From Cryptomeria japonica (Eukaryota > Streptophyta > Pinopsida > Cupressales > Cupressaceae): a stretch of 64,000 bases of DNA. The notes below the pieces were generated by a model, which worked only from the letters and a program-made list of their open reading frames with translations, was not told where the DNA came from and ran no database searches. Where the stretch lies: assembly GCF_030272615.1 (NCBI RefSeq), contig NC_081410.1:144950349-145014348 (forward strand), read 5' to 3'. A program made the position numbers and the translations under genes. This document shows, piece by piece, positions 12,920 to 24,504 of the stretch. Position 1 is the first letter of the stretch. Each line of letters opens with the position of its first letter.

Positions 12920-13590
12920 TGATAAATTTGAACTAGAATAAATAGATACCAGAAAACTAAACTTATGAACAATACAAACACAAGAACTTTATCCCGAAAA
13001 ACCTTCCATCTTAGGGTGAAAAACCAGCCCACTCAAAAATGAATTTTATTATATCTTTGAAAATGAATACAACTATTGATAGTTTCAAGTTACTATCAAT
13101 CACACTAAGATAAGTTTGATTCTCTACAACTCAATCATGACAATGAAGCCAATGATTCATAAGTCTGAAAATTCTGAACACAAAATACATATAATATTAC
13201 CGATCTAACAGACTTCATACACAATACTCTCAACTTGCTACGAGACAAAATGAGAAGCCAACAATATGACTATCCATCTGCTAAAGAAGAAGACCCACAA
13301 AAATAGAAGAGCGATGTATATAAAGAATCGAATAGCGAGTGAAGAGACTCCACGATGGTAGAGGAAGAGTCACTGACAACCACATAGATATTTCACCGAC
13401 AACCACATAGACATCTCACCGACAGCCACCAAAGCAATCACATAAACAAAGAAGAATATTGAAAAGAAAACAGAAGCCAATGAAACAATGCAAGATAGAT
13501 AAGGTAACTGAAGCCACGAAATAAATAAGAGACAATGGAGAGGAGAATAGATATGCATTTTGAATCTCTATCGCAACTATAACTTCAACA
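12920..13590 (-). repeat. 3' LTR of copia element B
   Basis: Matches 24505-25200 along its length: shared TGATAAATTTGAACTAG at one end and TATAACTTCAACA at the other (the 5' copy ends ...CAATA). It is 671 bp against 696 bp in the partner. Indels include a stretch near 13170 present only in the 5' copy (around 24745). Several C/T and G/A differences between the copies suggest an old insertion. Confidence 0.9.
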
Positions 13591-13599
13591 CTCCCTCTT

Positions 13600-13960
13600 A
13601 GCAAGAGAGAGATCTTCATTTCATCATCTCATGACAGGTACATATAGCTGCAACCAAAGAAAGTCAACAGAGTCTCATCACATATTTTATTCAATAAAAA
13701 TGTTATCTCAGCACAACAATATTCACCATAGCTACTCCTAGAGGGTGAATGAAAACAGAAATAAAATTATAAAATCATACAGATGACTTCCACCATAGCT
13801 ACTCCTAGAGGGTGGAACAAGGGATTTCACCTCAAATTTCTCTCGCAAAGAAGAACTCATTAACCAAGGGATCTCACCTCGAACTTCTCTCACAGAGAAG
13901 AACTCATTAACAATAATCAAAAAGTCAATGAAGTTGAGACTCTCTCTCAACAAGAGCTCC
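13600..13960 (-). other. Copia B 3' untranslated region with short duplications
   Basis: Lies between RNase H and the 3' LTR. CATAGCTACTCCTAGAGGGTG is repeated at about 13728 and 13794, and a unit of about 57 bp containing CTCGAACTTCTCTC-like sequence and AGAAGAACTCATTAAC is duplicated at about 13807-13915. The open frame here is untranslated sequence, not a gene. Confidence 0.6.
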
Positions 13961-13969
13961 ATTCTCCAC

Positions 13970-14870
13970 AATGCCAAGCTTATCTCGAAAGTAACAAAAC
14001 TTCACTCTTGGAAGTGGCTTGGTGAGAATGTCTGCTCTTCTGTAGAAATATACTTGAGTTCAATTACTTTTCGCTGAACCATGTTTCTCAAGTAATGATA
14101 TTTAATTTCCACATGTTTGGATCTATCATGAAATACTAGATTAACTAAAAGCTTCACACAACGTTGATTATCACACATAATCAGAGTAGGTTCCAAAGGC
14201 TACCCAAACAAGCCTGCAAGTAATTTTCGAAGCCACACAGCTTCTCTTGCAGCCACACAGGCTGCAACATATTCCGCTTCAGCTGTACTTTGAGCAACAC
14301 AAGATTGTTTCCTACTGCACCAGGAAATCATAGCTAAACCAAGGCTGAAACATCATCCTGAAGTGCTCTTTCTGTCAGGCACACAACCTGCCCAATCTGA
14401 ATCAAAGAACCCCTATAAGTTCAACTCTATACATGAGGAATATTTTAAACCATATCCCACTGTACCACGAACATATTTCAATATGTGTTTGGCTGCCACA
14501 AGGTGAATCCGTCTTGGTTCACACATGAACTGACTTAAAGTGTTAACAACATAACATATATCAGGCCTTGTATTAACCAAATACATTAAAGAACCAATTA
14601 ATTGTTGGTACATAGTAGGATCTGCTAAATCTGAAGTAGCTGCAACCTCATGTAACTTTTTTAGATTTGCTTCCATAAGAGTCACCATAGCTTTACATTT
14701 TAACATACCAAACTTCTTCAAAATATATATAGCATATTTATCTTGACTCAATATAATTCCATTTGAATTTTGCCATACCTCAAGTCCAAGGAAATAATGT
14801 AACAAACCAAGATCTTTCATTTCAAATTTTGAAGCTAACTCCTTGCATTTGACAATGAGATCTGTCACAA
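13970..14870 (-). pseudogene. Copia reverse transcriptase (C-terminal) and RNase H, broken
   Basis: The minus-strand frame from 14868 reads DLIVKCKELASKFEMKDLG, LLHYFLGLEVWQ, LIGSLMYLVNTRPDICY and HLVAAKHILKYVRGT, the typical C-terminal copia RT. It is followed by RNase H with [74 protein letters not shown] and, one frame over, ADILTKPLPR. Breaks: TAG after LAGLFG (Gln expected), two stops near 14350-14410 and a one-base shift near 14030. The N-terminal RT with the catalytic YVDD region is missing because foreign sequence begins at about 14871. Confidence 0.9.
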
Positions 14871-15689
14871 CCCTCCTTTATCACTTTTGGATTTAAAATA
14901 CAAACTCTATTATATTTTTTTGGATAAGCTATTTAAATGATTGAATGAATATTATAAAGGGATAAAATAATAAAACACACACACACATGGAAAATATACA
15001 TTTTTCTTAATTATTATTTAGTTTTCCTCATCCAATTATGGCACATGTTGTACGAAGAATAAGAAGCTTCTAGAGGATTCTCCACCTGCATGTAACTCCT
15101 CCCATTAAGTCTAATCAATTTGCATGAAGTCCAAAATTGGGAAAGAATCTCTTTTTTAATCAAATTTTCAAGATAGTGGAATGGAGGGAATTTTCTTATA
15201 AAATTATATGCAAGTTTCAAAGAAGGGAGTTGATTTTGTTTTGAAGGAAATTTTTTCAAGTTTTTCTTTGGTAGTCTCATTTTGTTGCAGGAATTTTTAA
15301 GTTGTTGTTGGAAGATCTCTCTCTAGTTGCAAGGAAGGATCAAGGATAGCTAGAGGATTCAACATCAAGCTTCAACAAACCAGGTTCTCTCCTTTTGTCA
15401 TATGAGAAATTTATATTATAAAAAAAAATAGCTTCTAGATCTTCTTTCAAAAGTTTTATTAGAGTGTAAGTCTTTTTCTTCTATTTAGAAATAATTATTG
15501 ATAAGTTTCTTCCACATAATGCAAGTAAAAAATAGTTCTATTATTTATTTTATTTTCCTTAAGAAATATGCTCATAATCTTGCCTTTTGTTTTTCCAAAG
15601 ATTTTAGATCTATGCAAAAATCATATTTCCTTTATTTAAAAAAAAAAAATCTCTTTTTTTGAAAATAAAACTCTTCCCTGTGTGATTGA

Positions 15690-15985
15690 ATCTTAATCTT
15701 TACTTCTTCCCTCTAATTCATTTCTCTGGAAATGTGAATCTTTAAATCTCTGTGATTATTTCCTCTATGGTTATTCTAAATCTCTCTCTGTGATTATTTA
15801 AATCTTTGTGGCTATTCTAAATCTCTCTGTGATTATTCTGAATCTCCCTGTGAGTTGAACAAAGACCTCTCTGTGAATATTAGTTGAATACAATCCCCCT
15901 GTGAAATCTGGAAATAAACCTCCCTGTGAATTGAAATAAGATCTCCCTGCAAATATTAGTTGATTAAACAATCCTCCTGTGAATT
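15690..15985. repeat. Degenerate short repeats, CTCCCTGTGA(A/T) motif
   Basis: About ten imperfect copies of (T/C)CTC(T/C)CTGTGA followed by ATT or TAT occur every 20-40 bp. Upstream, 14982-14994 is a CA run. Repetition is plain but function is not evident. Confidence 0.6.
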
Positions 15986-16087
15986 CTGGAAAATATTAAC
16001 CTTTTGGTTACTGAAAACCAATCTAAAACAATTGTCTGTTTATCTATCTTATTCATGTTCTTATTTTCATAAATAAATACTCCTTTG

Positions 16088-16570
16088 TTATATATATATA
16101 TATATATATATTTCGAATGTTAAAAGAGAAAAATATATATATTTGTATTAATGTCGGAGATTAATGGCGGTAAAAAAAAAGAACTTTAATTTCTTGCATG
16201 GCGTATAGGAGGTGAGCGGTTATTGTAACCGCAGGGGATAAGGGGGGGGGGTCCACGGTGTCCTCTCAACCCCACGGCCTTGCGCATGTAGGATCGTAGG
16301 GGGTGATGGGACCCATGGTCCCCCCCCCTCTATTGGCTATTAAACAAAGCAATTTCGCTTTGTTAATTATTACACTTTGAAAATTTTGCAATGGAATTTT
16401 TTAATAATTGTTTTAATAAAAATTTAAGTTAATTTTTTTAATAATCGTTTTTAATTAAATTTAAGTTAATTTTTAATAATTGTTTTAATTAAGTTAATTT
16501 TTTATATATAATCGTTTTTAATTAAATTTAAGTTAATTTTTTTAATAATTGTTTAGTTAAATGTTAAGTT
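16088..16570. repeat. TA microsatellite, G-run/C-run inverted repeat and AT-rich 37-bp repeats
   Basis: 16089-16111 is a TA microsatellite. A G10 run at 16242-16251 faces a C9 run at 16320-16328. After one mismatch the arms continue CCA/TGG, so a hairpin with a 68-base loop is possible. From 16424 to 16570, AAGTTAATTTTT-TAATAAT-CGTTTTTAATT units repeat four to five times with a 29-39 bp spacing. Confidence 0.65.
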
Positions 16571-17284
16571 AATAAATTAGCAAAAGATTGAAATCAAAAT
16601 TATTGTCTCACTTATTTGATCAGTGATTTTGGCTCACTTAAAAACAAATAAGTCTTATTATTATGATTTGATCCAAAATTTTCAAAAAGTATAAGCTAAT
16701 CACTCATGTGGAACTAGTAACTCTATATTTTAAATAATCTCACGATCGAAGTAAACATTACTTAATCTAGTATGTAAATGTCACTATTTTTACATCATGC
16801 GCATTACTTATATGTTAAATTGCATTCATTGATGAGTAAGTTACCTTTCCATTATCTTCATACAAGTTACATGTTTTAATATATGAGTTCATAATTGCCT
16901 TTATCATACCATTATATATTAATTAGTTGAGTTGTAGAAGAATGGTATTTCTTTTTATCAAATGGTACTTGATTGCCATCAAAGTAGTTATTCAAATAAT
17001 TAACTTCGAAAGGTCTAATTATGTACATTTATTTCGTGATTATTTTCAAGCATGATGTTAGTTAGAAAACTAAATAAAGGAAGAGGGAAACCAAAACCTA
17101 GTAGCGTTCAGTATATATGGTGCCTCTGGGTCACGCTTACGGGTAATGCCATCGTGTTGAACTACTGCACTTAACGCCTAATAAAGCTACATCAATCAAC
17201 TAGGCGGTCCCTTTAAATATTTTATTCTTGTTCGCTTTTAATCTACCTTTTCTAATGTCCGTCAGGCCTTATAAGTATCATGTG

Positions 17285-19035
17285 ATTTTCTGTTGATTTG
17301 ACGGCCCGTGTTGATTCGCGACCAAAAAGTGCTCGAAACTTAGTTTCCACGAAGTAGCGAAAGGTGAAGGTGGACCCGGCATATAGGTTTGGACCAAAGC
17401 TAAACACCGATCAAGTTTCATCTGATCGGACGGACAGTGTGGTTTCGTGAGATCAAGATGAACGTCTTTTAACCTTCGCGAAGTGGCAAAAGGGTTTGGC
17501 GGGTCCTAGAGATAAGCGGTCTTCTTTGGTTAAAGAATGATCGGGTTGGAAAAAGATCAATGGCTTCTCGTTGTTTCGTGGCTGGGAGATGCACGAGCTA
17601 TACCTTCAGTGCAATAGCAAAAAGGTGGAGGGTCCCGCTAAGAGTCGTAACCCCAGTTGGTGATGACATGGCAGTGACAAGGCACTGAGTTGGCGGTATG
17701 CAGTGGGTTCGGGCAAGGTTGTCATAAAAGGAGTAAACAACGAGCAAGTTCTTGAGATCTAACGGCTCGCGTGAATTCGCGAAGATAAGATGCTAGCAAG
17801 TTAGTCATTGCCAAATAGCGAAAAGGCCGATGTGCCCAAGGGACAGACATGGCATGAAGTTAAAAGCAGATCAGGTTTGTTTTGATCTAATGATTCTCGT
17901 GGTTTTGTGGCTGCAAGCCAAATGAAGAATAATGTTCGCAAAGTCGCGAAAGACAAGTGGAAATCACACGGAGGAGTGACATAGCATAACAGCTGCCGCT
18001 TTTTGTAGAGCTTAGAAAAAGATCAATGGCTTCTCGTTGTTTCGTGGCTGGGAGATGCACGAGCTATACCTTCAGGGAAATAGCGAAAAGGTGGAGGGTC
18101 CCGCTAAGAGTGGCAGTAAATGTGGTAACCCCAGTTGGCGATGACATGGCAGTGACAAGGCACTGAGTTGGCGGTATGCAGTGGGTCCGGGCAAGGTTGT
18201 CATAAAAAGAGTAAACAACAAGCAAGTTCTTGAGATCTAACGGCTTGCGTGAATTTGCGAAGATAAGATGCTAGCAAGTTAGTCATTGCGAAGTAGCGAA
18301 AAGGCCGATGGGTCCAAGGGACAGGCATGGTATGAAGTTAAAAGCAAATCAGGTTTGTTTTGATCTAATTATTCTCGTGGTTTCATGGCTGCAAGCCAAA
18401 CGAAGAATAATGTTCGTGAAGTCGCGAAAGATAGGTGGAAATCACACGAAGGAGTGACGTGACATGTGGTTTAAAAAAGTGGTTGAGGGCCCGCCTAGGT
18501 GTAACTGATAGTTATGTGGGAATAGTAAAAGGGAACACATGGCGGATTAAGGGTGGAACCAAAAGGAGTTTCCAGGGCTAATGGCCAACTGCCATGTGGC
18601 GTTTATTAACCGGATAACAAGTGGGGTAAGTAATTCCCGGATAAAGGGCCCACTTAAAAGGCATTCATCTCAAGATTGATCCAACGCTTCTCGTTGTTTC
18701 ATGACCCGAAGATGCCCTCAGCTTAACCTCAGTGAAATGGCAAAAACCATTAGCTGTCAAGATGAGACGCGGTTAGTTAAAAGGATTGACAGCCCCGGTT
18801 GGAGTTAAAGGCTGGGTGATTTGAGTTTGATCTAACACTTGGCGCGGCCTTGCGAAGGAAAAGTGCACGGCTGTTAAACTCCGTGAAGTGGTGAAAAGAA
18901 GGTAGGGCTCGACACTTAAGCAAAGAGATTAAACGGAGATAAAGGCGATGTAAGTTCTCGAGATCCAACGGCCAGCGTTGTTTCGTGAAAGAAAAGAGCA
19001 TGGGTTTTATGTTCTGCGAAGTAGCGAAAGAGAAA
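17285..19035 (+). repeat. Array of 11 degenerate repeats with CGAAGTAGCGAAA core, upstream of the 615-codon frame
   Basis: The core CGAAGTAGCGAAA or a close variant occurs at about 17350, 17479, 17610, 17811, 17938, 18076, 18289, 18416, 18732, 18882 and 19016. About 65-75 bp before most cores is a box like GATCTAACGGCTCGCGTG with TTCGCGA or TTTCGTG, and after it often GGTGGAGGGTCC. The commonest spacing is 127-138 bp. The array is GC-richer than its surroundings, has no long frame and ends about 320 bp before the ATG at 19352, so it may be a leader or promoter region. Confidence 0.75.
17555..18470 (+). repeat. 466-bp tandem duplication within the array
   Basis: GATCAATGGCTTCTCGTTG at 17555 recurs at 18021 and the following about 440 bp match closely (for example GGCAGTGACAAGGCACTGAG in both). 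This is a recent duplication of three to four of the basic array units. Confidence 0.9.
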
Positions 19036-19351
19036 AACAGAGGAAAGACTTAAAGAAATATTGACCTGTTGGAGCCAGTTTTGAATTCGATTTGGCAAAT
19101 TTAATTTTGAAACAAAGCATGCGGAGTTAATTTCTAAAAACTTAAATGCCAACTTGCCCTTTTTAGTTCGGATCAACTTGATTGCTAAGTATTGTTTCAT
19201 CGAAGTTTGTTGCAGAGCAATTTTCTTCAGGCGAATAATCAGGTTTCTTGTGCTTTTCTTGATAACTCTTGGTTTGTTCTCAAATACTGCTGTGTGAATT
19301 ACTTCATTAGAGGTCTATGCTAGCTTCTAGTGGTATAATTGTTTGACCAGA

Positions 19352-21196
19352 ATGGCACCCAGAAGAGAATTTACAGGGAAAGTGAATTACCAGGACCGAA
19401 ATATCTGTGATGATTTTTTAGAGCAATTAACCATGTCCACCAATGCTGGGGCTAAGGCTAAAGAGCTAGTACCTAAGAACCCTTGTCCAAAAATTGGAGA
19501 TGGCCTTTATGATAAGGGTAATTGGTTGAGGTACCCTGAAATAGGATTGTCAGGCTTAGGACTCTTCAAAGTCGGTTTTGGGCAGACGAATTCCCCAGCT
19601 CCTTTAAATGGCATATGGGAGCAGGATGTAGGAAAGCTTGTGGTCCCAGGTGTTTTTATGGATGTAGATCTGTTAGCCTTGATTGCACAAAATTATGACT
19701 CTGTGGCAAGATGCATCAGGAACATAAAGGGATCAGTCTTGATTGAGATAAATGAAGATGAATTCAGGAAAGTGTTTAAACTCAATGAGTCCTCCAATTT
19801 GTTAGAACCTATTGACTTTGAGTCGTTAGCCCAGGTTTACAACACACAAAGGGATCATCTTAGAAGTGGCTCATTGAAAGAATTCTTTGTAAAGATAGGG
19901 GGGTTAATAGTTGTAGGTCCCAGCACAATGGAACCATTCTCTCTCAACCTATTCACTTTGAGAGCTAAGGGTATGTATTGGGCATTATGCCAGATTTTTG
20001 GAGAGGATGCTGAAAAGAATATGCCAACCCATTATATGTTAATGATTGCACAAATTCTAAACCCCTCCCTAGCAATAACATTTGATTATGCCTCATACCT
20101 TGCTGATGCAATTCATAAAGGGCTAGTAGGAATAAAAAATGGTAAGGTGGATAGGCCATTTGGATGGTACTCCATGTTAATGCATATGTTTATGTTCAAA
20201 GGGGCTGATTATTTTGGAAAGGAGATGGACCTGATTAAGGTCAGGGATAAAAAGGAGATGCCAGTGCAATTGTGGAGTACTGTTCTATCTTGGGATAAAG
20301 AAGATGCAAGTTATTTAAAGTTTGATAGATGCTTTGCATCTAAAATTAGGATTCTTCTATGCAGAGAAAACCCTAGAATTCCTAAGGCTCTTTTGGAGTT
20401 TTTCAGACCAAAGGAGTTTGCAGAGGATATCAAGATTGTTCACAATTAGGGAGATATATATTTGTACCTTGTGTCTACTATTTTTAGAGTGTTTGGATTT
20501 AGAGGCACCCCCTTTTTACTACCCTATCAGGTCCCATTGAAGATAGGGATTGCAGAAGTCCTGAGACAAATTGGGGGAGTACAAGAAGCAGAGCTAACCA
20601 ATAGAGGTAAAGGGACTATTTTCCCAACTATTACCATGGCTCACCATTTTGTGATCACTAAGGGTGGATGGAGATTTTTTGAAGAATTCTTTAAGCCATA
20701 TAGGCTGTCTACTGCAGTGTCAAGATGTGCAGACCCCGAGGATTTTTTCAATGGCATGCTCAGAAAAAGAGAAGTGTGCAGAGGTAGGCCACATCAATTT
20801 CAGTTCCCAGAAGATCTGATTAGAAATGAATTCAGCTTAGATGAGCAAGAAATGAGGAAGGAGAAGTGGGTGGCATATAAGAAAGCCCTTGATTTTATCC
20901 ATCAATTTGACACTGGCTATGACCCCCTTTCTAGCTTCAATCCATTTGAGGAGAAAATAAAATTCCCGATTCTTTATTTTGAAGATCTCATGTAGACCTT
21001 AAAAGAAAAGAGGGAGGCCATAATGCAAAATGAGCCTGATAAGGCTAAGATGGTATTGGCTAAGCCTGCCTTTGCTAGAGATATCCCACGTGGTGACTAT
21101 GTAATGCACAAAAGGTCAAAGTACACTATGATAATGCCAGTGACAGGTGAGCCTTCCACTTCAAAAGGGAAGAGGAAAATTGAAATTATGTTTTAG
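19352..21196 (+). pseudogene. 615-codon uncharacterised protein frame interrupted by two TAG codons
   Basis: Starting at the ATG at 19352 (MAPRREFTGK), one frame runs to TAG 21194-21196, broken only by TAG at 20447-20449 (codon 366) and 20993-20995 (codon 548). There is no frameshift in 1.8 kb. Features: LRYPEIGLSGLGLF near residue 55, an aromatic-rich middle (MPTHYMLMIAQILNPS, RPFGWYSMLMHMFMFKGADYFGKEMD), then FGFRGTPFLLPYQVP, ITKGGWRFFEEFFKPYRL and a Lys-rich tail. No catalytic motif, zinc knuckle, RT or protease was recognised. Gln would fit both TAG sites, so this is either a young pseudogene or a protein needing readthrough. It may be an element-encoded ORF of the insertion inside copia B; a captured host gene is the alternative. 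Confidence 0.65.
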
Positions 21197-21315
21197 TAGA
21201 AATTGAAAATAAAATATTTTATTTTAGGACAGCTCACACTATTCCCTATCATATTTTAGACTCTCGGTTTTGTTAGTAGTGGTTTGATGTCTTTGGAGCT
21301 GATCATTGCATTTCT

Positions 21316-22059
21316 TTAGTTACGTTTGCCAGCCTACTCCCAGCCTGTGCCAAAATGGGAGCTTTGGAAAAGGGTATGGACATCCATCAAAGCATAAAAG
21401 ATAGAGGAATTTTGTCAGATGTAGTTGCAACTGCACAAAATGGATTTGTTGAGAAGGCTTTAGAAACTTTCAAGCAAATGCAATCGACAGGTGTAAAGCC
21501 AAATTCCACGACCATTGCTACTATCCTCCCTGCCAGTGCCAAAATGGGAGATTTGGAATAGGGTATGGACATTCATTGAAGCATAAAGGATAGAGAAATT
21601 TTGTCAGATGTTGTAGTTGTAACTGCCTTGGTAGACATGTATGCAAAATGTGGAAGCATAGACAAGGCACGTGAACTATTTGATAGAATGCCTGAAAGAA
21701 ATGTTGTCTCATGGACTGCAACGATTGCTGGATATGCACAAAATGGATTTGTCGAAAAGGCTTTAGACACTTTCAAGCAAATGAAATTGGAAGGCATAAA
21801 GCCAAATTCCACAACCTTTGCTAGCATCCTCCCTACCTATGCAAAAATGGGAGCTTTGGAACAGGGTATGGACATCCATCAAAGCATAATGGATAGAGGA
21901 ATTTTGTTAGGTGTTGTACTTGCAAATGCCCTGCTTGACATGAATGCAAAATGTGGAAACATGGACAAGGCTTGTGAATTGTTTGATACGATGCCACAAA
22001 GAGATGTGATCTCATGTGAACAATCAATACGCACGTATACGGGAGGAAGGGATTGCTGA
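21316..22059 (+). pseudogene. PPR (PLS-class) gene fragment
   Basis: Reads as tandem pentatricopeptide motifs: [35 protein letters not shown], then after an internal loss [69 protein letters not shown] and [18 protein letters not shown]. Two stops, TAG 21559-21561 and TGA 21577-21579, fall where the duplicate motif downstream (about 21862-21890) has CAG and CAA. About 35 residues are deleted after codon 33 and both termini are missing. PPR proteins bind organellar RNA; this piece cannot. It lacks introns and host flanks and is probably a fragment carried by the insertion. Confidence 0.85.
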
Positions 22060-22521
22060 TACAAAATTGAACGCTCACTCCTCAATCACAGTTCTATGGT
22101 TTTACGAGATTAAACTAGGACAATTAGCCACCACATGTATATTTTTTGCAACATGAAATTAAAAACTAGGGCAATTTGAATCTACCTCCTGCGTGGGATT
22201 GCCTTCGATGCAGGTTTGATGTTCTTGAGGGGTTGAAGTTGCCACAGATGCCTACGTGGGATTGCAATTCACAAATGAATTCCCGGCCTCTTTTTTTATT
22301 TTTGTAATGGCCGCTGTCATTGGAATTACAACAAACTCGAGCACTTTTTTGAAAAAAAGAAAATTCTCATTGCTAATGCCTTCTTCGTCGAAACCAAATG
22401 GGTAATTTTCGTCGGAATTACGATGAATGCGGGCATTTTTTCAAAAAAAAATCAAATTTGGCCACAATATACCTTCTCTGTCGGAAACCTCAGTAAAAAA
22501 TCTAGCCCAAATGTATTAGTG
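22060..22521. other. Non-coding end of the foreign insert, with an imperfect 95-bp duplication
   Basis: No gene. Around 22316-22395 and 22410-22490 an imperfect duplication shows GGAATTAC(A/G)A, CGAGCAC/GCGGGCAT followed by T- and A-runs, and GTCG(A/G)AAACC. The edge with copia coding sequence is at about 22522. Confidence 0.5.
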
Positions 22522-24416
22522 ATTGCAGTCCTGCAAGCCTCGGCCCAAAGAAATGTTTGAAGACTTTGGTCATGAATCACAGCCTTTGCTGCCTCAATAA
22601 TTGTCCTATTCTTTCTTTCAGCCACACCATTTTTTTGAGGATTATAAGGGACACAAAACTCCCTCTTAATCCCAACTTCAACACAAAAGTTATGAAAAAC
22701 ATCAGAAACATATTCTCCTCCATTATCAAATCTAAGAAGTTTTATTTTCTTGCTAGATAAATTTTCAACTAGATCTTTGAACTCTTTAAATCTAGACAAC
22801 ACTTCATTAGACTCTTTAGACTTAAGAAAGTAAATCCAGCACTTATGTGAAAAATTATCAATGAAGGTGACATAATACGAAAAACCACTAAGAGAAGCAA
22901 CTGACATAGGTCCACATAAATCAGAGTGAATTAATTCTAGAGCATCCTTTGCTCTACTTTCACTACTATGAAAGGTGCTCTTAATGTTCTTAGCTAAAGC
23001 ACACCCCTTGCAAACACCTTCATGATTTTGATTCAGCTTTGGAAGACCATTAACAACCTTCTCCATTGCAGACAAAGTTTTGAAATTGAAATGACCAAAT
23101 CTTTTATGCCACAACTCACTTGAAATCGAAGAATCATGAGCTAAGACTTGAATGAAATGAGCTGAAAGTTTATAAAGACTATCATGACGAACACCAATAA
23201 CATGAGTTGATTGAATAATTGAGTTCTTTTTCCATGCAAGTACTTTTCCATCAGCAAAAACAACATGATAACCTTTGTCTTCTAAAGCAGAAATAGAAAT
23301 CAGATTCCTCTTAATACCAGGAACAAATAGTACATCACTTAAATGAAGAGGAATACCAAAGTCCAATTGAAAAGAAGTAGAGCCAACACCCTTCATAGAA
23401 TAGCAAGCATCATCACCAATGATAACTTGAAGATGAGAGTCTTTTTCTTTCAAGTTTGAAAGGTGTTCATGATAACCAGTGATATGACGAGATGCTCCAC
23501 TATCTATCAACCACATATCACTGTTAGTAGGAAGATTACTAGAAAGTGCATAAATAAATAAGAATCCCTTAGAATTTTCATTTGACTCTCTTTGAGAAGG
23601 ATTCTCAATATTTGCAGCAGCTGCTTGAGGCTTTGACCTTGATACACAATCTCTAGCAAAGTGACCAAATTTGTCACACCTAAAACACTGAATTCTAGAA
23701 AGGTCCTTTCTCTTTTTCTTGACATTAGAAGCTGACTCAAAATTCTTGTCTCTAAATCTTTTGAAGTTGCCTTTCTTTTCTTTCCCTTTAGATGTGTGAG
23801 CAGCTAGCACATGATCATCTTCATGATGAGATTTGCGACCATTCCCTCTTGCTTCTTGTGTGCATTCTTCCTGGATGCAATCTTCCCTCAACCTATCAAA
23901 TTTAGGAAGTTCATCTCTTGCACTAATGCCTTGAATGAAGGATTCCCAAGAGTTGGGAAGTCTATTCATAGCTAACATCACCAAGTCTTTATCAACAAAA
24001 GTATCTCCAATTGCACTAAGCTGATCTTTTAACTCAGAAATCTTCATGAAATAAGAAGTAACAGATTCTCCTCTAGACATTTTCACATGCAACAATTGAT
24101 GCCTCAGGGCTAAATCTCTGCTGGTGTTGTTGAATTCATAAAGGTCCTTTAGAGTTTGAAACATTTCCTTAGTTGAGTCCAACTTAGAGATGATAAGTAC
24201 CAGATGATCCTTAATAGAATCAATTAGAATTTTCTTAGCCATGGTCCTATTCTTTCTCCATTGAACTTTATGTGCATCAGCAGAAGGTTCTTCTACATCT
24301 TTCGAGACATAGTCAAGGAGATCATTCTCTTCTAGAGTAGTCAAAATTCTAAATTTCCAAGAAGAGAAATTTGATGACCCATCTAGTCTATCTTCTACTT
24401 TCAATCCGTTCACCAT
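22522..24416 (-). CDS. Copia B gag-protease-integrase, truncated
   Basis: Open from the ATG at 24416 (MVNGLKVEDRLDG) to the split at about 22522; the frame runs into foreign sequence and stops at 22452. Order: gag with FSSWKFRILTTLEEN; zinc knuckle CFRCDKFGHFARDC (CX2CX4HX4C); aspartic protease WLIDSGASRHITG; integrase HHCC zinc region with LWHKRFGHFN and CKGCALAK; integrase core with HSDLCGP, RFDNGGEY and GVAERKNRT, giving all three acidic residues of the DDE triad. About 630 codons with no stop. Missing: integrase C-terminus and reverse transcriptase, so it cannot mobilise itself. Confidence 0.93.
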
Positions 24417-24486
24417 TATGAATAACTTAGGCAAACAAAAGAAAGAAATAAAGAGCTTAAAAATTCTGGTTTTGGATCAATCTTCT

Positions 24487-24504
24487 AAACCTGCTGTGAT
24501 ACCA
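24487..24504 (-). promoter_or_regulatory. Primer-binding site of copia B
   Basis: The minus strand reads TGGTATCACAGCAGGTTT directly after the 5' LTR end ...TTTATCA. This matches the 3' end of plant initiator Met-tRNA with a change in the CAGAGC part. Confidence 0.85.

Larger units (their letters stand above)
14871..22521. mobile_element. Foreign sequence inside copia B, unclassified element or composite
   Basis: Copia coding sequence stops abruptly at both edges: after the integrase WAEACRTA stretch near 22522 and before DLIVKCKELA near 14870. The left edge reads TGTCACAACCC, like an LTR start, but no second LTR, TSD or TIR was found. Contents in order: AT-rich leader, simple repeats, the 130-bp-period array (17.28-19.03 kb), a 615-codon frame (19352-21196), a PPR fragment and a short duplication. 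It may be a truncated LTR element with a very long 5' region, or several insertions. About 1.4 kb of copia was lost with it. Confidence 0.6.

Noticed and set aside
17090-17220. Possible tRNA or 5S rRNA gene (GGGTCACGC, GGTCCC words)
   Set aside because: No cloverleaf or 5S internal control region could be matched.
19326-19345. TGGTATAATTG just before the 615-codon frame as a primer-binding site
   Set aside because: Only the first six bases match the initiator tRNA site and no LTR end is evident.
14871-22521. Helitron interpretation of the insert
   Set aside because: No TC start, CTRR end with hairpin or A/T insertion site could be identified at the edges.
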